Part shown: positions 60,184 to 64,000 of the stretch, piece by piece
Numbering within the stretch: the stretch's first letter is position 1
Layout: every line of letters starts with the position of its first letter
Assembly: GCA_964606405.1 (NCBI GenBank)
Contig: CAZSGH010000007.1
Span: 1 to 64,000, forward strand
Reading direction: 5' to 3'
Source of the DNA: GCA-002282575 sp964606405
Lineage (GTDB): Bacteria > Pseudomonadota > Gammaproteobacteria > Thiomicrospirales > Thiomicrospiraceae
DNA length: 64,000 nt
Program-made: the position numbers and the translations under genes
The notes under the pieces: model-generated
Database searches by the model: none
What the model was told of the DNA's origin: nothing
The model's input: the letters and a program-made list of their open reading frames with translations, nothing else

Positions 60184-61536
60184 TTAGGGGTTCGTTTTAC
60201 CCAGTGAAGCAATGTAAGCTGCGATTGCTTCGCGCTCTTGCTCTGGTAGTGCGATTTTCGGCATATAGGGCGATAAACCATTTTGCAAAACACCATCCAA
60301 GAAGCCTTTAATGATGGCGGGTTCTGTTGTGTTACCAAATTTGTCCGATAAAGAACGCAATGGCGCACCAGGTTCCACGCTATGACAGTTAGCACACGCA
60401 ATGATGGTGAGCATGCGACCGACTTGCAATTTATTGGCCTCAGTGATGGTTCGCATATCGTCAGGAATCCACGGATGCAACTTCAAGAAACCATGTTCAG
60501 CTAAGGCATCCACTTCACCATGAATGCCTTTACCTGGCACATCACGCGCAATTACTTGGTTAGAGTAGATGTATTGGCCCGCAACAAATGGTTTACGCAT
60601 ACTTTCACGGGTGCGCTCTTCTGGCCATAAGCCACCGATGGCTAATACTGCGGTCATGGTCGAAGCGGCAACTAATGTGACGCGTTGTGGTTGCCATGCA
60701 ACAAATGCTAACCACGTAATCACCGCTAAATACACACCAGCAACCGTCGGTGCAAAATAGCTTGGAATTTGCGTGGTAAGAATGATTTTGGCATTTTCTG
60801 GTAGTGTTTGAATGTACCACATGAACATGACCAAGGTGCCTAGCGCACCAGCAATACCGACTTTAGCTAAGAAACGTGCAATTTCAGCGCGTTGTTCTGG
60901 TACTTCCATGCGTGATGCGAGAATCGTTCCGACAACCCCAGCAATGGCAAACATAAAGGTAGTACGCACACCCAAATGGGCAAAGAAGTTTAAGTTAAAG
61001 AAGGCATCAAGTGTTGACCCTGTTTCATAGTAAGCGTCATTTCCTGGCCACATCATGAACGATAAAATGCCGACAATTAACAACATGGTCGCCCAAGAGG
61101 CTAGAGCAAAAGACCAAGTAAGTTTAAGATGTGTTAGTTTGTCTACTTTGCCAATGGTATAAACCAAGGCGTAAACACCAATCACTTCAACGGTAAAATA
61201 TACCCATTCAGCCGCCCACACCCACACAAAGTTGTGAATAAGACCACCCACGCCGCGAGGGCTGGCGACGGTAATGGCATACCAAATGCCTGGTCCTGTA
61301 ATAGAGCCGATGATGTAAGAAAACACGAGTAAAAACATGCCGTATTTTTTGATGTATTCCATCAAATAGGGTTTGTTTTCTTTGTATGCTTTGGTTTCAA
61401 GTAAGGCAAATAGCCAAGATGCGCCAACTGAGGTATGGGAAGCGAGCACGTGAATAGTGCCGATAATACCCATGACCCATGCGGAGCCAATGAGTGGCAC
61501 GTACCACGATGGATACATGCCGAGTAATTCTGTCAT
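60184..61536 (-). CDS. cytochrome bd-like subunit I with C-terminal cytochrome c domain
   Basis: 450 residues. About nine membrane helices resemble CydA, with His in HVLASHTSVGASWLFALLE and a paired-Glu helix AEWVYFTVEVIGVYALVY. A C-terminal periplasmic domain holds one heme motif C381-A-N-C-H385 and a candidate axial Met in SPYMPKIALPE. No long quinol loop with the GRQPW-type signature of classical CydA is seen. A c-type heme and a missing Q-loop point to cytochrome c rather than quinol as donor, which is inference. It is first of a two-gene operon. Confidence 0.78.
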   Translation of the reverse strand: MTELLGMYPSWYVPLIGSAWVMGIIGTIHVLASHTSVGASWLFALLETKAYKENKPYLMEYIKKYGMFLLVFSYIIGSITGPGIWYAITVASPRGVGGLIHNFVWVWAAEWVYFTVEVIGVYALVYTIGKVDKLTHLKLTWSFALASWATMLLIVGILSFMMWPGNDAYYETGSTLDAFFNLNFFAHLGVRTTFMFAIAGVVGTILASRMEVPEQRAEIARFLAKVGIAGALGTLVMFMWYIQTLPENAKIILTTQIPSYFAPTVAGVYLAVITWLAFVAWQPQRVTLVAASTMTAVLAIGGLWPEERTRESMRKPFVAGQYIYSNQVIARDVPGKGIHGEVDALAEHGFLKLHPWIPDDMRTITEANKLQVGRMLTIIACANCHSVEPGAPLRSLSDKFGNTTEPAIIKGFLDGVLQNGLSPYMPKIALPEQEREAIAAYIASLGKTNP

Positions 61537-61674
61537 TTTTTATCCTCCATGTTATGTAGCGATATAGAAAAACGCTGATCACTTACGAATCAGCTTGGCT
61601 TTCCATGTCATATCTGCCGCCATAAAAATGACGGCATTGCAATAAACGATACATGAATTGCAACTTGTTGCAAA

Positions 61675-61691
61675 TGTGGCAAATTGACGCA
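61675..61691. promoter_or_regulatory. palindromic operator candidate, proximal copy
   Basis: TGTGGCAAATTGACGCA, an imperfect palindrome of the form TGYG-N-CAA-N-TTG-N-CRCA, 139 bases upstream of the bd-like operon start. A related palindrome is at 61852. The regulator is unknown. Confidence 0.45.
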
Positions 61692-61741
61692 TTTTATTTT
61701 TTATGTATCGATTAAAAGAACTAATGATCTTTTTGAGTTAT

Positions 61742-61770
61742 AAAAAAACCGCTCTGGTAAAGAGCGGTTT
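61742..61770 (-). terminator. rho-independent terminator of the aldehyde dehydrogenase transcript
   Basis: On the - strand AAACCGCTCT, loop TTACC, and AGAGCGGTTT run into a T tract (seven Ts). It separates the leftward aldehyde dehydrogenase transcript from the bd-like operon promoter. Confidence 0.85.
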
Positions 61771-61851
61771 TACAACTGAGGAGGTTGTGATCAATAATGA
61801 GAGGAAATCATTATGGTGCTTAATGGTATCAGCAGGTGTAGAGATTGAAAA

Positions 61852-61868
61852 TGCGGCAAATTGTCGCA
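61852..61868. promoter_or_regulatory. palindromic operator candidate, distal copy
   Basis: TGCGGCAAATTGTCGCA, a near-perfect 17-bp palindrome sharing the core of the 61675 site. Otherwise the 61537-61945 gap holds only the terminator and the bd-like operon leader; I see no gene in it. Confidence 0.45.
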
Positions 61869-61945
61869 TCTATTACCGAAGCGATAGATGAACCCCCTAA
61901 AAACGACGCGGTGCCTATTTTGAGTTGTGTCTAAATAGAAGATAC

Positions 61946-63310
61946 TTAGCCGTAACAAATTGTTTTTAAATTGGTAAACTCTAATAATCCCAAACGCCCC
62001 ATTTCGCGTCCCATACCAGAGTCTCCTACACCACCAAAGGGCAAGCGAGGGTCTGAATGCATTAAGTCGTTCACAAACGTACAACCGCTATGCAGGCTTT
62101 CTGCTAAGGTTTGGGCTGTTGTTCCATCAGCAGTAAAGACGGTTGAACCCAAACCAAATCGACTCGCATTAGCAAGCGATAGTGCGTGCGGAATGTCGCT
62201 CGACTTAGTGACTGTTACCACTGGTCCGAAGGTTTCTTCGTCAAAAGCAGTCATGCCAGGTTGTACATCGGTTAGCAGTGTTGGTAGATAGGCCGATAGC
62301 GTGTCTTGCGCAGCTTCTCCACCACAAAGCATTTTTGCGCCTTGTGCGACACTGTTAACGACTTGCTGGTGCAATTCAACACGCAAATCTGGGCGCGCGA
62401 GCGGTGCAATATCGGTAGCTTCATCCATTGGGTTGCCAACCTTAAATTGGCTAATGCGCGTGTGTAGGGCGTGAATAAAGTCATCGTAGTGGTAACGGTC
62501 TATGATTAACCGTTTGGCTGCAATGCAGCTTTGCCCTGCATTAACGAAGCGTGACTTGATCGCGGTATCCAAAGCTTTATTAAGATTGGCATCTTCAAGT
62601 ACGATAAAGGCATCGGAGCCGCCCAGCTCAAGTACCACTTTTTTCAACTCTTGACCACATATGCCCGCAACAGCACGACCAGCAGCTTCGCTTCCTGTTA
62701 AGCTCACGCCACGAATCAGTGAATGACGGATTAAGCCTTCAATCCGACCGCTAGGAATGAGCAAACTTTGAAATAGTCCTCGAGCAAAGCCTGCTTCTAA
62801 AAACAGTTTTTCTAGCGCTAATGCGCACTGAGGAACATTGCTGGCATGTTTAAGTAGTACCGCGTTACCAGCTAAAATAGCAGGAACAGCAGCGCGAATG
62901 ACTTGCCAGAAAGGGAAGTTCCAAGGCATCACCAATAGAATCACACCAAGCGGTACAGGTTGCACAAAGCTTCTTTTAGCTTCGGTTGGGATATGTTCAG
63001 GTTCTAGCCATGCAGCGCCTTGCCCAGCGTAAACGTCACAGAGAAAAGCACATTTGTCGATTTCGGCAAGTGATTCACGATAGAGTTTGCCCATTTCTTG
63101 GGTGATGAGCAGTGCGAGCGCTTCTCTTTGCGCACGCAACAAGCCTGCTAAAGCAGCAATAGGCTCTGTACGGGCAAAAATAGGTACATTGACAGGCCAG
63201 TGACGAAATGCAAGGCGAGCTTTATCTAAGGCATTGTTGATTTGAGTATCGCTAAGTTGCGCATAGCTACCCAGTGTTTCTCCTGTCCAAGGATTGATGG
63301 AGTGTTGCAT
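61946..63310 (-). CDS. NAD(P)-dependent aldehyde dehydrogenase, succinate-semialdehyde type
   Basis: 454 residues of the ALDH superfamily with N131 (PWNFPFWQ), catalytic base E228 (LELGGSDAF) and nucleophile C262 (NAGQSCIAAKR). Sequence flavour (INPWTGETLGSY, DPRLPFGGVGDSGMGREMG) is that of short succinate-semialdehyde dehydrogenases such as Sad/YneI. The substrate is an inference. It follows the HDOD gene by eight bases and ends ahead of a terminator at 61742-61770. Confidence 0.88.
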   Translation of the reverse strand: MQHSINPWTGETLGSYAQLSDTQINNALDKARLAFRHWPVNVPIFARTEPIAALAGLLRAQREALALLITQEMGKLYRESLAEIDKCAFLCDVYAGQGAAWLEPEHIPTEAKRSFVQPVPLGVILLVMPWNFPFWQVIRAAVPAILAGNAVLLKHASNVPQCALALEKLFLEAGFARGLFQSLLIPSGRIEGLIRHSLIRGVSLTGSEAAGRAVAGICGQELKKVVLELGGSDAFIVLEDANLNKALDTAIKSRFVNAGQSCIAAKRLIIDRYHYDDFIHALHTRISQFKVGNPMDEATDIAPLARPDLRVELHQQVVNSVAQGAKMLCGGEAAQDTLSAYLPTLLTDVQPGMTAFDEETFGPVVTVTKSSDIPHALSLANASRFGLGSTVFTADGTTAQTLAESLHSGCTFVNDLMHSDPRLPFGGVGDSGMGREMGRLGLLEFTNLKTICYG

Positions 63311-63318
63311 GGTTAGCG

Positions 63319-64000
63319 TTACTGCGCTCGTAAAATGTCATGACCCCAACGGGTCGCTGTCATATAGTCATTTGAGATGCCCATAATATCTAATCCTTCA
63401 TAGTTAAGACTCATGAGATCTGTGTGCGCATTTTCAAACTGTTTAGCAATCCACAGTGCTTTGCCAACAGAACCTTCATGTTCTAGCATCGCCTCTTTAA
63501 GGTGGTTTGCGAGGGGCAGCTCATCAAGCACTTCTGACTGTGGCATGTTAAAGTAAGCCCCCAATGTTGAAAATAAACCGACCAAGAAAAAACTGTCTTT
63601 TTCGGGCTTATGACCAGTGTGTTCTGCTAATCTTTCGCAGAATTTCGCGCGGACGAGAGACGTTTCCATTAGTGCTTGTGGTTTTTCGTCAACTTCAGCC
63701 ATAAGAATCATGCTTACCCACAGTTTTAAGCGTTTCATGCCCATGTAGCGAATACCATCTGCAATAGACGTAACTTGCATTGGTAGGTTCATGTTGGGGT
63801 GATTGATTGCCGTTAGCAACTTATGTGATAAGGCGACATCGTGACCGATAATATCTACTAATTCATTAAATTCGGTATTGTCATCATTAATCTTAGCGAG
63901 TAATTGCAACAGGTTGAGTTTGTTTGCGGAAAGTTTTTTACCGTGTAAAATAATCGGGTTTGTAAAAAAGAAGCCTTGGAAATAGTCAAATCCTAGCGCT
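63319..64000 (-). CDS. EAL-HDOD signalling protein, N-terminus outside window
   Basis: The frame is open to the window edge; the ATG-like start at 63909 is internal. Upstream codons read FDYFQGFFFTNPIILHGKKLS, the end of an EAL domain and linker as in YuxH-type proteins (quoted in part). The HDOD domain follows: LVDIIGHDVALSHKLLTAIN and VTSIADGIRYMGMKRLKLWV. EAL domains bind or hydrolyse cyclic di-GMP; catalytic residues lie outside the window. It is upstream of and probably co-transcribed with the aldehyde dehydrogenase. Confidence 0.88.
   Translation of the reverse strand, partial: ALGFDYFQGFFFTNPIILHGKKLSANKLNLLQLLAKINDDNTEFNELVDIIGHDVALSHKLLTAINHPNMNLPMQVTSIADGIRYMGMKRLKLWVSMILMAEVDEKPQALMETSLVRAKFCERLAEHTGHKPEKDSFFLVGLFSTLGAYFNMPQSEVLDELPLANHLKEAMLEHEGSVGKALWIAKQFENAHTDLMSLNYEGLDIMGISNDYMTATRWGHDILRAQ

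Noticed and set aside
61577..61601. FNR-type box near the bd-like operon
   Set aside because: GCTGAT and ATCAGC form an inverted repeat, but the spacing is too long for an FNR/CRP half-site pair.
61703..61891. 62-residue + strand frame
   Set aside because: It spans a terminator hairpin and the palindromic site, and shows no family resemblance.

Overview
The window looks like chromosomal DNA of a moderately AT-rich gammaproteobacterium. The evidence is an RlmKL fusion methyltransferase, the tRNA-Gln/prs/rplY/pth/ychF block, TrmA, TtcA, IspB, GmhA, and a tmRNA with the proteolysis tag ANDETFALAA. I cannot name the genus. The sequence is a draft assembly, with a 100-N gap at 55119-55218.

Layout. 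(1) 1-22216 is a surface-polysaccharide (O-antigen type) cluster, all on the + strand: rmlC (cut by the window edge) and rmlD for dTDP-rhamnose; two toxin-antitoxin modules (Phd/RelE-like and MNT/HEPN); ddhD-ddhA-ddhB-ddhC for CDP-4-keto-3,6-dideoxyglucose; a block of regulatory/phage-type genes (AlbA_2-ATPase, ORF6N, KilA-N); a truncated sugar reductase; a five-gene cassette (acylating acetaldehyde dehydrogenase, 4-hydroxy-2-oxovalerate aldolase, SDR, ThDP enzyme, SDR); then a flippase, three glycosyltransferases and an initiating sugar-phosphate transferase. No Wzy polymerase is evident. (2) 22217-24130 is recombination debris between two ssrA-type attachment sequences, with broken vapBC and an intact higBA-like pair. 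(3) 24130-35526 is an 11.4-kb P4-like satellite or integrative island inserted at the 3' end of ssrA. It has an integrase, RelE/XRE pair, AlpA, toprim primase and DUF927 helicase, an iteron-rich region, and an MmeI-like restriction-modification cargo with an XRE regulator and two unknown genes. (4) 35504-58923 is mostly housekeeping: tmRNA, trmA, ttcA, lipid A-type acyltransferase, MscS-type channel, gmhA, a signalling/outer-membrane operon, ispB, dedA, rlmKL, tRNA-Gln, prs, rplY, pth, ychF. (5) 58944-64000 is on the - strand: a bd-oxidase-like pair in which one subunit carries a C-terminal cytochrome c domain, an aldehyde dehydrogenase, and an EAL-HDOD protein cut by the window edge.

How the genes work together. 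The most interesting inference concerns 10362-16065. Acetyl-CoA to acetaldehyde (MhpF-like), acetaldehyde plus pyruvate to 4-hydroxy-2-oxopentanoate (MhpE-like), ThDP-dependent transfer of the decarboxylated C4 unit to C4 of CDP-4-keto-3,6-dideoxyglucose, and SDR reduction would together build a higher-carbon branched sugar of the erwiniose type. This extends the known yersiniose (YerE/YerF) logic from a C2 to a C4 branch. A truncated SDR immediately upstream suggests the cassette replaced an older dideoxyhexose reductase.

Several short repeat families (MITE-like elements with dRS3-like cores, iterons, short tandem repeats inside genes, direct repeats around toxin-antitoxin modules) are scattered through the window.
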